DNA of 64,000 nt, taken from positions 248,001-312,000 of the forward strand of contig NZ_PDZL01000002.1 in the NCBI RefSeq assembly GCF_002735705.1, read 5' to 3'. Below the pieces are notes generated by a model that ran no database searches, was not told the DNA's origin, and saw nothing but the letters and a program-made list of their open reading frames with translations. This DNA is from Janthinobacterium sp. BJB426. GTDB taxonomy: Bacteria > Pseudomonadota > Gammaproteobacteria > Burkholderiales > Burkholderiaceae_D. Numbering within the stretch: position 1 is the stretch's first letter; every line of letters starts with the position of its first letter. The translations under genes and the position numbers were made by a program. Positions 9,598-17,552 of the stretch are shown here, piece by piece.

Positions 9598-10352
9598 GCG
9601 CGCAGGGCCAGCAGCAGGGTCTTGTCATCGCCCGTGATCTGGTGCGTGCGCGGGTCGGCCAGGGTGGAGGCCAGCGCTTCGTTGCCCAGCTCGACGCTGT
9701 CGACCGTGCGCAGGTAGCCTTGCACGGCATCCATGAACGGCGCGTACAGCGCCCCATTGTTCTTGCTCATGGCAAAGGGCATGCAGCCATCGGACATCAG
9801 CACGACGCCGCGCACGGACTGGGGAATCGGCAAAAGGCGCAGCTGTTCGCGCCAGCGCTCGCCGCTGATAAAGTAGGTTTCGTTGGCGTATTCGCCGTTG
9901 GCGGGCAGCGAGATCAGTTCGCCGCCGTCAATCAGCTGCGCCACGCCCAGGCCATCGCCCAGGTGGAAGAAGAAGCCGGTATCTTGCCCCATGACCACGC
10001 CGACCACGGTGGAAGCGTAGTCGTCGAGGGTGGCGTTGGCGGCGCGGGCAATGTCTTCCAGCGCGGCGCGGATCTGCGCCAGCGTTCCTGCCAAGGCACC
10101 GTCATGTAAGTCCTGCACGGTGGCGCCCTGCTCCAGCCGGCCGGCCAGCGCCTGCACGGTGTGCGCGGCAACAAACTGCGCGCCCTGCTCGCTGAGCCGG
10201 GCCGAACCGGCGCCATCGCAGACGATGGCCACCAGGACGTCACCCACGACGGCGTGCGCGTGCGCATCCTGGCAAGGGATATCCTTGTCCAGGTGGGCCT
10301 TGCCCGTGACGGAGGCGCCGAACACGCGCCAGCTATTCTGTACCGCAGTCAT
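9594..10352 (-). CDS. PP2C-family protein phosphatase
   Basis: This 252-residue protein is a metal-dependent Ser/Thr phosphatase of the PP2C (PPM) fold. Visible motifs include the CDGAGS metal-binding loop (Asp46, Gly47) followed by SEQGA, the mid-domain STVVGVVM strand, MSDGCMPF, and the C-terminal GDDKTLLLAL containing the last metal-binding Asp. It lacks membrane segments and should be cytoplasmic, where it would reverse phosphorylation by the adjacent kinase. It starts 3 bases after the VWA gene and overlaps the kinase by 4 bases, so the three proteins should be made together. The kinase-phosphatase pairing follows family knowledge; the substrates are unknown. Confidence 0.9.
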   Translation of the reverse strand: MTAVQNSWRVFGASVTGKAHLDKDIPCQDAHAHAVVGDVLVAIVCDGAGSARLSEQGAQFVAAHTVQALAGRLEQGATVQDLHDGALAGTLAQIRAALEDIARAANATLDDYASTVVGVVMGQDTGFFFHLGDGLGVAQLIDGGELISLPANGEYANETYFISGERWREQLRLLPIPQSVRGVVLMSDGCMPFAMSKNNGALYAPFMDAVQGYLRTVDSVELGNEALASTLADPRTHQITGDDKTLLLALRA

Positions 10353-10355
10353 GGA

Positions 10356-11039
10356 TCAGGTATTCACGACGGACCAGCCGTCCGTCGAGGCCAGCTGCGC
10401 CTGCGCACCGGGACGCGATTGCGACACCACTTGCATGCTGGCGCTCAGCCACAGGAACAGTTCGCGGAACTGCAAGCCTTTCAGCTGCTTGACGCCACGC
10501 TCGCCACGGCTGGAAAACTGCCCCAGGGTATCGATATTCGCATGATCGCCCACGGCGATGGGGAAGATCGCCACTTTATTGGCTTGCTCGGCCGCGCGCG
10601 CCTGTTCGGCGCCATGCTGCCAGCGGTCCGTCGGCTCGCCGTCCGACATCAAAAACAGCCACGGCCGCGTGTACGCCACGCCTGCCTGGCGGAAACGCTG
10701 CTTTTCCTGCTCGATTTCCGCCAGCGCCAGTTCGACGGCGGCGCCGGTCGGCGTGGTGCCGTTCGCGTCCAAGAGGGGCGCCGTGAAATCCATGGCGTCG
10801 CACCAGTTGCTGGCCACCACGGCTTCATCGTGGGCGCCATATTGAATCACGAGGATGCGCACGCGCTTGGCGGCGATGACATCGGACTTGAGTTCCTGTT
10901 CCAGCAAGGCCAGGCCTTCGTTGAGCAGCGAGACGGGCTCGCCAGCCATGCTGCCGGAGCAGTCCAGCACGAGCACCAGTGGGGTGCGTTGTTCGGTATT
11001 GTCGACCAGGGCGACGTCGGGGATCATTATGGAGGTCAT
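10356..11039 (-). CDS. TerY-like von Willebrand factor A (VWA) domain protein
   Basis: The 227-residue product is essentially one VWA domain. It has the MIDAS metal site DCSGS (Asp26, Ser28, Ser30), the conserved Thr in the NGTTPTGAA segment, and LMSDGEPTD carrying the third metal ligand. TerY-type VWA proteins of this size head operons with a PP2C phosphatase and a kinase. The VWA domain is thought to bind a partner through a metal ion and may be the phosphorylation target. It is the first gene of the operon, so its promoter should lie in the 11040-11200 region. No clear Shine-Dalgarno separates Met1 from Met5, so the exact start is open. Confidence 0.88.
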   Translation of the reverse strand: MTSIMIPDVALVDNTEQRTPLVLVLDCSGSMAGEPVSLLNEGLALLEQELKSDVIAAKRVRILVIQYGAHDEAVVASNWCDAMDFTAPLLDANGTTPTGAAVELALAEIEQEKQRFRQAGVAYTRPWLFLMSDGEPTDRWQHGAEQARAAEQANKVAIFPIAVGDHANIDTLGQFSSRGERGVKQLKGLQFRELFLWLSASMQVVSQSRPGAQAQLASTDGWSVVNT

Positions 11040-11487
11040 GTAATTTTGATAGAGTTGCGAAATAGCCTAGCCCCGAAGCTTACCCTATGGATATGTTTTC
11101 CATGCGTCCGATTGCTTGGGATTGCAGCATGCGATATCAAAGTAATAATTTTTAGGGATTTTTTCGTCCCTCACCCATCGCGCAACCGACGAACTTGCTC
11201 TGAAAGCAACAACCTCGTACACTGCGCCATTCAGGTCGCCCGGTAACGGCCAGCCGCAAACCATGGATTGTTTTACTTGGGGACTAAATGGGTTTCATGC
11301 AGAATCGCATCGCTTGTATAGGTTTATGCCCCCTATATTCAATAGGGCATGCTGCGAAAATATGCACGGCAATCGCGGATGCAAGTACAGCTGAATTCCC
11401 GGCCTTGATTGGCAGTGTTGCACCATGATTTTTGTGCCGACATCCGCAGTGCTGGCCGCCCTTGCCTTGCCCTTGCAATAAGCAAAC
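11040..11487. other. Intergenic region upstream of the VWA-PP2C-kinase operon
   Basis: This is 448 bases without a convincing gene. It is locally AT-rich near 11140-11165, which suits the operon promoter on the minus strand. A 6-bp inverted repeat, CCCTAT and ATAGGG (11331-11336 and 11342-11347), has a five-base loop. A 46-codon open frame (11288-11428) has no supported start and no recognisable product. Confidence 0.4.
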
Positions 11488-11490
11488 TTG

Positions 11491-11973
11491 ATGATGATTT
11501 CAATCACCAGCCTGGAAGAACTTGAAGAATTCCTTGGAGAAAAGCTGGACCAGTTCGCTTCTGGGCCGCCAATCGCGCATCCCGGGCTGCGCCTGTCGCA
11601 GGTGTGCAAGCAGGTGGTGCTGGATATCCGCAACGGCAACGCCACTGCCGTGCGCGTCGCCTGTCGGGTAATCACAGAAGACCCTCGCATGCCCTTTGGC
11701 AAGCTCATCAAGAGTGCTTTCGCCAGGGCGTTGAAGCAACGTGCTGACCTCCTGTCCGAGATGCAACGGCATGGCTTGACAGCGAAAACCGTTGCGTTGC
11801 TGGAACTCGACTTCTGTCCGCGAGAAACAGAAGATTATTGCAAATTAATCAAAAAATTTGACCCGGCCGAGTTGCTCGCCCGAATCGAGGACGTGCTGGC
11901 CACGGATGCGAAATCGCGCATGCTCCTACAAAGCCTGATTGCCGACGGAGCGCGACGGACAGCCGCAAACTAG
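11491..11973 (+). CDS. Hypothetical cytoplasmic protein
   Basis: I do not recognise this 160-residue protein. It lacks a signal peptide or membrane segment and reads as mostly helical and charged (SLEELEEFLGEKL near the N-terminus, RIEDVLATDAKSRML near the C-terminus). The frame can begin at TTG 11488 or at ATG 11491 or 11494. No Shine-Dalgarno decides the matter, so the first ATG is given. The composition is ordinary for the genome. It converges with the DUF3304 lipoprotein gene 5 bases downstream. Confidence 0.6.
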   Translation: MMISITSLEELEEFLGEKLDQFASGPPIAHPGLRLSQVCKQVVLDIRNGNATAVRVACRVITEDPRMPFGKLIKSAFARALKQRADLLSEMQRHGLTAKTVALLELDFCPRETEDYCKLIKKFDPAELLARIEDVLATDAKSRMLLQSLIADGARRTAAN

Positions 11974-11978
11974 CGGCA

Positions 11979-12476
11979 CTATTCCCAGATGATTTCCAAG
12001 GGCACGCCCGGCTCCATTTCCGCCTCCTTGCCGGAAAGCGGATATTTTCGATGCCCCAGCGAGTATTTGGTCACGAAGACCTTGTAGCCGCCATCGTGAA
12101 GAAAATGCACGACGAAGCGGCCAGCATTGGCGGGAGCATACGGAGGAACCGCCACCGTTTGCTCCACGCGGACATCCTCGCCGTTTTTTACCGTATGCAT
12201 GGCGACGGCCGCCGTCATCCCAGGCTTCCATAGCGCCGGTATCGAAAGACAGCAAGTCTCTCCCCCTCCGCCTTCGCCGGGAGCAAGATACCCAGCCTCC
12301 GCCGACGAGCCATCGGCCAGTGTTACGGTATAACTGCCGACGCCGTATTCGCCATGGTTGTAGGCCGTCAGGCTCACGGTGATTTGTCTTTCACTCTTCG
12401 CACAGCCGGCATTCAAAAGCAACAAGACCATGCACACGAAACAGGCGGCATAGCTATTTTTCGAGAAAAATATCAT
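11979..12476 (-). CDS. DUF3304-type lipoprotein
   Basis: The 165-residue product carries a lipoprotein signal with lipobox LNAGC (Cys about residue 25), so it should be lipidated and envelope anchored. The mature part fits the DUF3304 pattern: a VSLTAYNHGEYGVGSYTV strand near the start, then a glycine-rich GEGGGGETCC containing a Cys pair, then LWKPGM. DUF3304 genes are often multicopy and are frequently found near type VI secretion lipase effectors, where they are suspected of an immunity role. No effector is visible here. Its ATG abuts the TAA of a short upstream gene. Confidence 0.72.
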   Translation of the reverse strand: MIFFSKNSYAACFVCMVLLLLNAGCAKSERQITVSLTAYNHGEYGVGSYTVTLADGSSAEAGYLAPGEGGGGETCCLSIPALWKPGMTAAVAMHTVKNGEDVRVEQTVAVPPYAPANAGRFVVHFLHDGGYKVFVTKYSLGHRKYPLSGKEAEMEPGVPLEIIWE

Positions 12477-12605
12477 TTAGCCCTCACAGGGAACCGCATG
12501 TGCATGACACTTCTGCCCCTTGCCCGTTGCCGCATGTGACACCGCCATGCAAAGACACAGGAAACCGATAAAAAGCGGTTTCATCGAAAAAATGCTGCTT
12601 GCCAT
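12477..12605 (-). CDS. Small secreted Cys-containing peptide
   Basis: This 42-residue open frame starts at ATG 12605, with GGTGGG about 6 bases upstream. It encodes a signal peptide ending in VSHA (about residue 25) and a very short mature peptide with two cysteines and two histidines (KCHAHAVPC). Its TAA is directly followed by the ATG of the DUF3304 lipoprotein, suggesting coupled translation. The good ribosome-binding site, signal peptide and zero-base junction support a real gene. It is too short for homology-free certainty and could be a leader peptide. Confidence 0.42.
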   Translation of the reverse strand: MASSIFSMKPLFIGFLCLCMAVSHAATGKGQKCHAHAVPCEG

Positions 12606-12674
12606 ATGGTTCCCACCATCATCGCGCATGGATGCGTCCGTCCATACATCATCTGTTAACGGACACATAATTTC

Positions 12675-13148
12675 CTATTTCGCCGCATACGCATCCCACA
12701 ACGGCGGCCCCGCCTCCCAAACGGTATTCGGCAAGGCGTGCAGGGCATCGTAAAAGGCGTCCACCGAGGCGGGCGGATTTTTCATCAGGGCCACGAACTG
12801 CGGCTGCTCCATCGCCTTGCCCGACGTGTACAGCGCCAGCACCACGTATTGCGACTGCCGGTCGAGGTCGTCGATTCCCGCATCGAGCGCGCGCTGCTGG
12901 TATTTGGCAACGAAGGCATTGAGGATGCGCGGCGGCGTGTCATTCGTTTCATCCGTGATCACGCGCCGCAGATGGCTGACCAGTTTGGCGGTATCGGCAG
13001 GCTTGACTTTCACCTGCCGTGCTGCGCTGGAGGCTGGCGGCGCCACCTTGTCGGCAGCCTGCACCACGGAGTGGCTGCCGATAAACGCCAGCGTCAGGCA
13101 CAGTGCCAGCGCCGGGAGCGTCGTCAGGTAATGCTTGCTTGATTGCAT
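12675..13148 (-). CDS. Predicted periplasmic hypothetical protein
   Basis: This 157-residue protein has an N-terminal signal peptide (hydrophobic LPALALCLTLAF, likely cleavage after VVQA). The mature, helix-rich region is about 125 residues, and I do not recognise its family. The start at 13148 is chosen because the signal peptide begins there; upstream residues in the same frame do not resemble a signal. It is separated by 69 bases from the small secreted peptide gene on the same strand, so they may share a transcript. It is divergent from the LuxR regulator across an AT-rich intergenic region. Confidence 0.6.
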   Translation of the reverse strand: MQSSKHYLTTLPALALCLTLAFIGSHSVVQAADKVAPPASSAARQVKVKPADTAKLVSHLRRVITDETNDTPPRILNAFVAKYQQRALDAGIDDLDRQSQYVVLALYTSGKAMEQPQFVALMKNPPASVDAFYDALHALPNTVWEAGPPLWDAYAAK

Positions 13149-13294
13149 GAAAACTTTCGCTAAGTGAATGGCATGCGACGCCCGTCCCACGCCAGGAGTT
13201 TATATTTTTGATAATTTTTTATTGTATCGGGGAATTTTTAATCCGGGAGCACGATTGCATTGGCAGCGCCGCATTGCGGTGGTGCAGCGTTTGT

Positions 13295-13308
13295 ACTATC
13301 TTGATAGT
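13295..13308. promoter_or_regulatory. Palindrome in the divergent promoter region (possible operator)
   Basis: ACTATC-TT-GATAGT is a perfect 6-bp inverted repeat in the 250-base region between the secreted protein gene and the LuxR-type gene, which also holds AT-rich promoter-like sequence at 13200-13235. A binding site for the LuxR protein is possible but inferred from position only. Confidence 0.25.
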
Positions 13309-13440
13309 TGCCCAGGACAGATGGCAGCGACCAGCCCCTCCTCACAAAGGCGGGGCGGATCGCCGCGCAAGACCGCCCTTACCCAGTTCCGCACCTGCAC
13401 GCCTGCGGCACACTGATGTCATCAGGAAATAGGGGCAAGC

Positions 13441-14175
13441 ATGGACACAGGTACGGCAACGGCGGATGTGGGCAAACTGATCGGCGCCATGTACGACTCG
13501 GCCTGCGGCACAGGCGAATGGCCACAGCTCGACAGCGCCGGCCTGAACGGCCAGCAATGGCGGGAACTCCTGCCGCATCTGCAGCGCGCGCTCAGCCTGC
13601 AGCAGCGCCTGCGCGAAGCGCAGCTGGCCAGCCACTGCGCGCTGGCGGCGCTCGACGCCATGGGCGCTGCCGTGCTGGTGCTCGATGCCAACCTCACGTT
13701 GCGCTTCGCCACCCCCGCCGGACACGCCCTGCATGTGGCACAGCTGGAACCGGCCGCTCCGCCCGCCCTGGTGCGCGCCGTGCGCCTGGTGATCGCCAGC
13801 GCCGGTGGCGCGGCGCAATGCCAGTCACTGCGCCTGGCGCGCAAGCAGCAAGCGGCGCTGGCCCTGACTGTCACCCCGCTTGCCGATTGCCAGCCCACCT
13901 GCGCGCTGCTGATCGCGCGCGACCCCACAAAAACATGCACGTCCGTCCCTGCCTTGCGCCAGCTGTTTGACTTGACGCAAGCCGAGGCGCAAGTAGGCAA
14001 GGCGCTGGCGCAGGGGGCCACCATCGAGGAAATCGCCGCGCAGGGCGGCATCAGCGTCAACACGGTCAAGACGCATCTGCACCACACCTATTTAAAGACG
14101 GATACGCGGCGCCAGGGCGAACTGATCGCCCTGATCCATGGCGCCACGGCGCACCTGGCCGTACTCGATGCATGA
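13441..14175 (+). CDS. LuxR-type helix-turn-helix transcriptional regulator
   Basis: The 244-residue protein ends in a LuxR/GerE DNA-binding domain (about residues 178-235): FDLTQAEAQVGKALAQG, EEIAAQGGISVNTVKTHL, then KTDTRRQGELIAL. The N-terminal part (about 20-165) is alanine/leucine rich and PAS-like (AAVLVLDANLTLRFATPAG), without a receiver phosphorylation site. It may sense a small ligand or partner protein. GGGGCAAG precedes the ATG. No autoinducer synthase lies nearby. The gene is followed by a perfect 11-bp inverted repeat. The target genes are unknown; the adjacent secreted proteins are candidates by position only. Confidence 0.8.
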   Translation: MDTGTATADVGKLIGAMYDSACGTGEWPQLDSAGLNGQQWRELLPHLQRALSLQQRLREAQLASHCALAALDAMGAAVLVLDANLTLRFATPAGHALHVAQLEPAAPPALVRAVRLVIASAGGAAQCQSLRLARKQQAALALTVTPLADCQPTCALLIARDPTKTCTSVPALRQLFDLTQAEAQVGKALAQGATIEEIAAQGGISVNTVKTHLHHTYLKTDTRRQGELIALIHGATAHLAVLDA

Positions 14176-14221
14176 GGCCGTGTCATCCGATCGGATGATG
14201 CGCGGTGCATCTTGCCTGCCT

Positions 14222-14258
14222 ACACTGGCAAGACCGGTAGCCCGCGCCTTGCCAGTGT
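14222..14258 (+). terminator. Hairpin after the LuxR-type gene
   Basis: ACACTGGCAAG (14222-14232) pairs perfectly with CTTGCCAGTGT (14248-14258) around a 15-base loop, 47 bases after the stop codon. No T-run follows, so it is a weak intrinsic terminator at best, or a processing or repeat element. Confidence 0.4.
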
Positions 14259-14361
14259 GACAGCAGCGCTTGCGGACCAGCCGGTTCGGTTCCCCTGGCA
14301 TCCGCATCAAACTCGCCGCGCCGGCAGCGGACGGCACCAAAGTTCAAGGATGGGTAAAAAA

Positions 14362-14811
14362 ATGAAAACATGGATCTTGGCCGGCACCCTGGGCGTCTGC
14401 GCCCTGCTGGCAAATGCGCAAACGCTCCCCGACAGCCAGACCGTCGTCATTCCAGGCGGGCGCCTGCAAACGATCGAATTGCCGGCACACAGGCATTTCA
14501 TGAGTGCGGAAAGGTTTGCGCCGTTCCGCGGCGGCTATGAGCTGGCGAACGGGCAAGTGCTGTATCTGCGCAATGCGGGCAACATCGGCGCCATGATGTA
14601 TGCGCGCATCGACGACCAGGAAGAACACCGCATCATCGCCACCGGCAGCGACAGCTTCGTGGCGCTCGACCAGCAACTGGCCATGCGCATCGACTTGCGC
14701 GACGACGGCAGCGTGGGCGGCGAAGTGCTGATGCGGGTGCCGGCCGAAAAACTGGCCAGCGGCGCCATCGTGCCAGCCCACGTGCAAAGCATGGGCCTGG
14801 CATCGCGCTAA
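14362..14811 (+). CDS. Predicted secreted hypothetical protein
   Basis: The 149-residue product has a signal peptide (hydrophobic ILAGTLGVCALLA, cleavage after ANA). The mature domain is about 125 residues, with strand-like patterns (VLYLRNAGNIGAMMYARID near the middle). I do not recognise it. AAGGA at 14346-14350 is too close to the ATG at 14350 but well placed for the ATG at 14362, so the latter is used. A downstream gene follows after 33 bases on the same strand and could share the transcript. The function is unknown. Confidence 0.62.
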   Translation: MKTWILAGTLGVCALLANAQTLPDSQTVVIPGGRLQTIELPAHRHFMSAERFAPFRGGYELANGQVLYLRNAGNIGAMMYARIDDQEEHRIIATGSDSFVALDQQLAMRIDLRDDGSVGGEVLMRVPAEKLASGAIVPAHVQSMGLASR

Positions 14812-14844
14812 GGCGGCAGCGGGATTCCACATGGGGTGGCAGCC

Positions 14845-15237
14845 ATGAGCAAACAGTATTCTGTCCAGCAGCAAAACGCGCTGACCCAGGCCGCCATCAA
14901 GCAGACGGCGGCCTGGTGGCGCGCGCGCCCCCTGCCCGACGCCCTGTGCCAGTGCGCGGCCAGCCATGGCGTGCCGCTGGGCACGGCCCTCATGCTCGAC
15001 CTGCAACTGGCCTGGCCCGGCATGCCCGCCGTGTACGGCAAGCTGCTAAGCGCCGACGGCCACTTCATTCATTTCGAGATGGATCTGGACGACCACCTGC
15101 GCCCCCTGCCCGGCAGCGTGGCCTGGGACGACATCAGCGCCCGCTACGACCTGGCCGCACACAAGCGCGGCACGGGCGTCGGCTATGGGGTGTTATGCAA
15201 GAAAGTGCTGCAGGAATTGAATCGCGGCGCGTCCTAA
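14845..15237 (+). CDS. Hypothetical protein
   Basis: This 130-residue soluble protein has no signal peptide and no family I recognise. It contains a helical N-terminal third rich in Gln/Ala and a middle with HFIHFEMDLDDHLRPLP, which reads like a beta-strand pair. GGGGTGG sits about 5 bases before the ATG at 14845; a GTG at 14836 is an alternative start. The next lipoprotein gene starts 63 bases downstream. No catalytic motif is apparent. Confidence 0.52.
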   Translation: MSKQYSVQQQNALTQAAIKQTAAWWRARPLPDALCQCAASHGVPLGTALMLDLQLAWPGMPAVYGKLLSADGHFIHFEMDLDDHLRPLPGSVAWDDISARYDLAAHKRGTGVGYGVLCKKVLQELNRGAS

Positions 15238-15300
15238 CGGTACGGCTGCCTTCGCATGCTATGATCGCCGTCCAGTTCATGAGACAAATGGCAACGGCAC

Positions 15301-15828
15301 ATGCGGCATTCACCCGGCAACAACCCGATCTCGACGCTGCTGCGCGGCATCCTGCGCCTGCTGGCCTGGCCCTTGCTGGCCCTCGTCAGCGCCGCCTGCA
15401 CCAGCACCACGCGCCATCCGGCCAGTGAACCCACGCAAGTCATCCTGCGCTTTACCTATGACGACGGCAAGCCGATGCGGCATGACAATTACTTGGCCCA
15501 GGCGCGCCAGCAAACGTATATCAAGTACTGCAGCAAGATAGGCAGCACCACTGTCTGCGACGTCGGCTCGGATCCACTCTTCATGGGTGGCGACGCGCCG
15601 CTGGACGCCAACGGCGAAGTGCGCGTCACCCTGCACTCGACCGGTCCCATCGGCAACAATCCGACCAGTCTTTGCATCAAGGGCAAAGGCTACGTCTTTG
15701 ATTCCGGCGACTGGAGACGCGGTCCGTTTCACCATGGCCAGGTGATCGAGATCCGCTACAGGATCAGCGAAGTGGAAATGACGTGCCCCTGGTCATCGGG
15801 CACGCCGCCGTGGTGGGACAAAAATTAA
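15301..15828 (+). CDS. Predicted lipoprotein
   Basis: The 175-residue product begins with a basic, hydrophobic signal ending in a lipobox-like SAAC (Cys about residue 33), followed by a Thr/Ser linker, so it should be an envelope lipoprotein. The mature part has four further cysteines that could pair and a transthyretin-like strand pattern (VILRFTYDDGKPM, then APLDANGEVRVTLH), suggesting an Ig-like or peptidase-regulatory fold. That fold assignment is my inference. No known family is recognised. The gene ends just before a strong hairpin shared with the convergent terB gene. Confidence 0.6.
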   Translation: MRHSPGNNPISTLLRGILRLLAWPLLALVSAACTSTTRHPASEPTQVILRFTYDDGKPMRHDNYLAQARQQTYIKYCSKIGSTTVCDVGSDPLFMGGDAPLDANGEVRVTLHSTGPIGNNPTSLCIKGKGYVFDSGDWRRGPFHHGQVIEIRYRISEVEMTCPWSSGTPPWWDKN

Positions 15829-15831
15829 ATT

Positions 15832-15853
15832 AGCCAGCCGAGGCCGGCTGGCT
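15832..15853. terminator. Bidirectional terminator between the lipoprotein gene and terB
   Basis: AGCCAGCCG and CGGCTGGCT form a perfect 9-bp stem with a four-base loop, located between convergent genes. On the minus strand it is followed by a T-rich run (from the plus-strand AAAAATTAAAT), so it should mainly end the terB transcript. Confidence 0.75.
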
Positions 15854-15859
15854 TAACAG

Positions 15860-16315
15860 TTACTGCAGCTCGAACTCGCCTGGATTCAAGCCCAGCTCGC
15901 GCGCGATCTTGCTGGCCACGCGCTGCTCGTTGGCATCGAAATTGCCGTCCGACGAAGCGACGGCGATGATCATGCGCACCAGCAGACGCGACGCCTCCAC
16001 ATTCGACTTCATCTTGCCCAGCGCCTGATACGCCTTGGCTTCGCCGATATCCTTGTCGAATTCCAGCTGACCGACATAGTCCTGGAACGCCTTGATCACG
16101 TCCGTGGTGGTAAACACGGACAGCGCATCATTGCTTTCAATAAACTTCACCATCTTCTGCTTCTCTTCCGCACTGACGCTACCGTCGGCCATGGCGATCA
16201 AGGCCGACCCCGCCATCGCGGCGTTCAGAAAATCCTTGTTCTTGTACTTCAGTGCTTCGGTTTTCAGTTCACTTGCTTTGGTCTTCAGTTTGGACAGAAA
16301 GGAATCGAAACTCAT
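15860..16315 (-). CDS. terB: TerB-family tellurite resistance protein
   Basis: This 151-residue, all-helical cytoplasmic protein matches TerB: a lysine-rich amphipathic N-terminus (residues 1-30), then the TerB core with AGSALIAMADGSVSAEEK and the second acidic repeat IIAVASSDGNFDANEQ, which carry the likely metal-binding acidic residues. TerB proteins act in the Ter stress and phage-resistance complexes and as stand-alone proteins. Here no terC, terD or terA is adjacent. A TerY-like VWA operon lies 5 kb away, too far to claim an operon. It ends at a strong bidirectional hairpin. Confidence 0.85.
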   Translation of the reverse strand: MSFDSFLSKLKTKASELKTEALKYKNKDFLNAAMAGSALIAMADGSVSAEEKQKMVKFIESNDALSVFTTTDVIKAFQDYVGQLEFDKDIGEAKAYQALGKMKSNVEASRLLVRMIIAVASSDGNFDANEQRVASKIARELGLNPGEFELQ

Positions 16316-16454
16316 GGGGTTCTCCTGGTTGGTTCGAATGCGGCAGCGCTACAGGCTACCATTGCAACCCAGATGAGGGCGCGGGGGTGAAATGCAAGCA
16401 CTGGGAGCGCGCTATGCCCCGATACTGGCATGGCCAAACCCAAGCGCAAAGGCC

Positions 16455-16521
16455 GGGGTCAGTCACTTCGTGATCGTAGTGTCCCCCATTGGGGGACACT
16501 ACCCCTGTCGGGTCTGACCCC
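16455..16521. repeat. Palindromic intergenic repeat element
   Basis: A perfect 12-bp stem GTAGTGTCCCCC / GGGGGACACTAC (16476-16502, three-base loop) is nested inside a second inverted pair GGGGTCAG (16455-16462) and CTGACCCC (16514-16521). The two-level structure fits a REP-like mobile intergenic repeat rather than a terminator, because no T-run follows. The surrounding 16316-16675 interval holds no gene that I can support; the amj promoter should lie between 16540 and 16660, which is AT-rich. Confidence 0.6.
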
Positions 16522-16675
16522 AGTTTCTGCATTAGGGGGGAATTCAGCCAACGCCACACTAACGCGCATAAAACACCACAAAAGCTAGATCACGTGATAA
16601 TTATTTTCTTTGCAGTTGAAAAATAAGTAACTCCATGGCAGCATGGAATTACTTTTTCTTTACTGCAAGGTTGTG

Positions 16676-17482
16676 ATGGACAAGCAATTGCTGTTGATTT
16701 GCGCACTGACGTTCATCATCCACATTATCGGCACCCTCGCCTACTCCGTGCGCATCGCCGGCATCCGCACGCGGCGCATCGCCGTGTCGTTGGCCCTGTT
16801 CAGTATTTTGATGCTGCTGTCGCGCACTTCAAATTCCTTCCTCGGGCCATTCCTCGCCAAGCGGGTGGAAACGGGCATAGACCAGCACGTCGCCGCCAGC
16901 ACGCTATTGCTCGACTTCCGCTGGCTGCTATTTTCCGCCAGCCTGGCAACCATCCTCGGCGCGATCCTGATCCCCACCTTCCAGCGCGCCTTCTGCCGCG
17001 CTGTCGAGCACTTCCAGGTACACAGGTCGGTACCGAAACTGCTGCTGCACGCCGTCTTCAAGGGCGGCCTGTCCTACCTCAAGACCTCGGCCAGCCTGCC
17101 CAAGCCCGCCAACGTCACCGGACTGCGCCAACAATCCGGCGTCTCCGTCTCCATGACAGCCATGAACGTCATCGCCACGGCATTGTGGACGGTCGGTGTC
17201 TTCGCCGCCTTGTACGCAGGCGTGCTGGACCCCAGCGTGAGAGTCACCTCCAGCACGCTTTCATCGATCATCAACGGCGGCGCCACCATCATGATGGCCG
17301 TCTTCATCGACCCGCACATGTCGGGCATGACGGATGACGTCATCGAAGGCAAGATCGAAGAATCGCAATTCCGGCGGGCGGTGGTATGGCTGGTGGGGAG
17401 CAGATTCGCGGGGACGCTGATTGCGCAGTTTTTGCTGGTGCCGTCGGCGGTGGTGATTGTGGGGGTGGCGAAAAGTATATAA
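16676..17482 (+). CDS. amj: Lipid II flippase, Amj family
   Basis: This 268-residue integral membrane protein has about six hydrophobic segments. It carries the Amj (DUF2837) hallmarks: IIHIIGTLAYSVRIAGIRTR near the N-terminus, LLSRTSNSFLGPFLA, then RWLLFSASLATILGA. Amj flips lipid II across the inner membrane as an alternative to MurJ and was first described in Bacillus subtilis. The start at 16676 is chosen because AAGG (16667-16670) precedes it; the frame could extend to 16643 without one. It is a single gene. Having it beside the horizontally acquired ATPase may be coincidence or a shared accessory segment. Confidence 0.82.
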   Translation: MDKQLLLICALTFIIHIIGTLAYSVRIAGIRTRRIAVSLALFSILMLLSRTSNSFLGPFLAKRVETGIDQHVAASTLLLDFRWLLFSASLATILGAILIPTFQRAFCRAVEHFQVHRSVPKLLLHAVFKGGLSYLKTSASLPKPANVTGLRQQSGVSVSMTAMNVIATALWTVGVFAALYAGVLDPSVRVTSSTLSSIINGGATIMMAVFIDPHMSGMTDDVIEGKIEESQFRRAVVWLVGSRFAGTLIAQFLLVPSAVVIVGVAKSI

Positions 17483-17552
17483 CGATTATAAGAAAATCCT
17501 AGCAGATTGAATTTCTCATTTAGCAACCTACTCATTCATAAGGAATGATTTC

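Noticed and set aside
11288-11428. 46-codon open frame upstream of the VWA operon
   Set aside because: No Shine-Dalgarno, no signal peptide and no recognisable product; likely chance.
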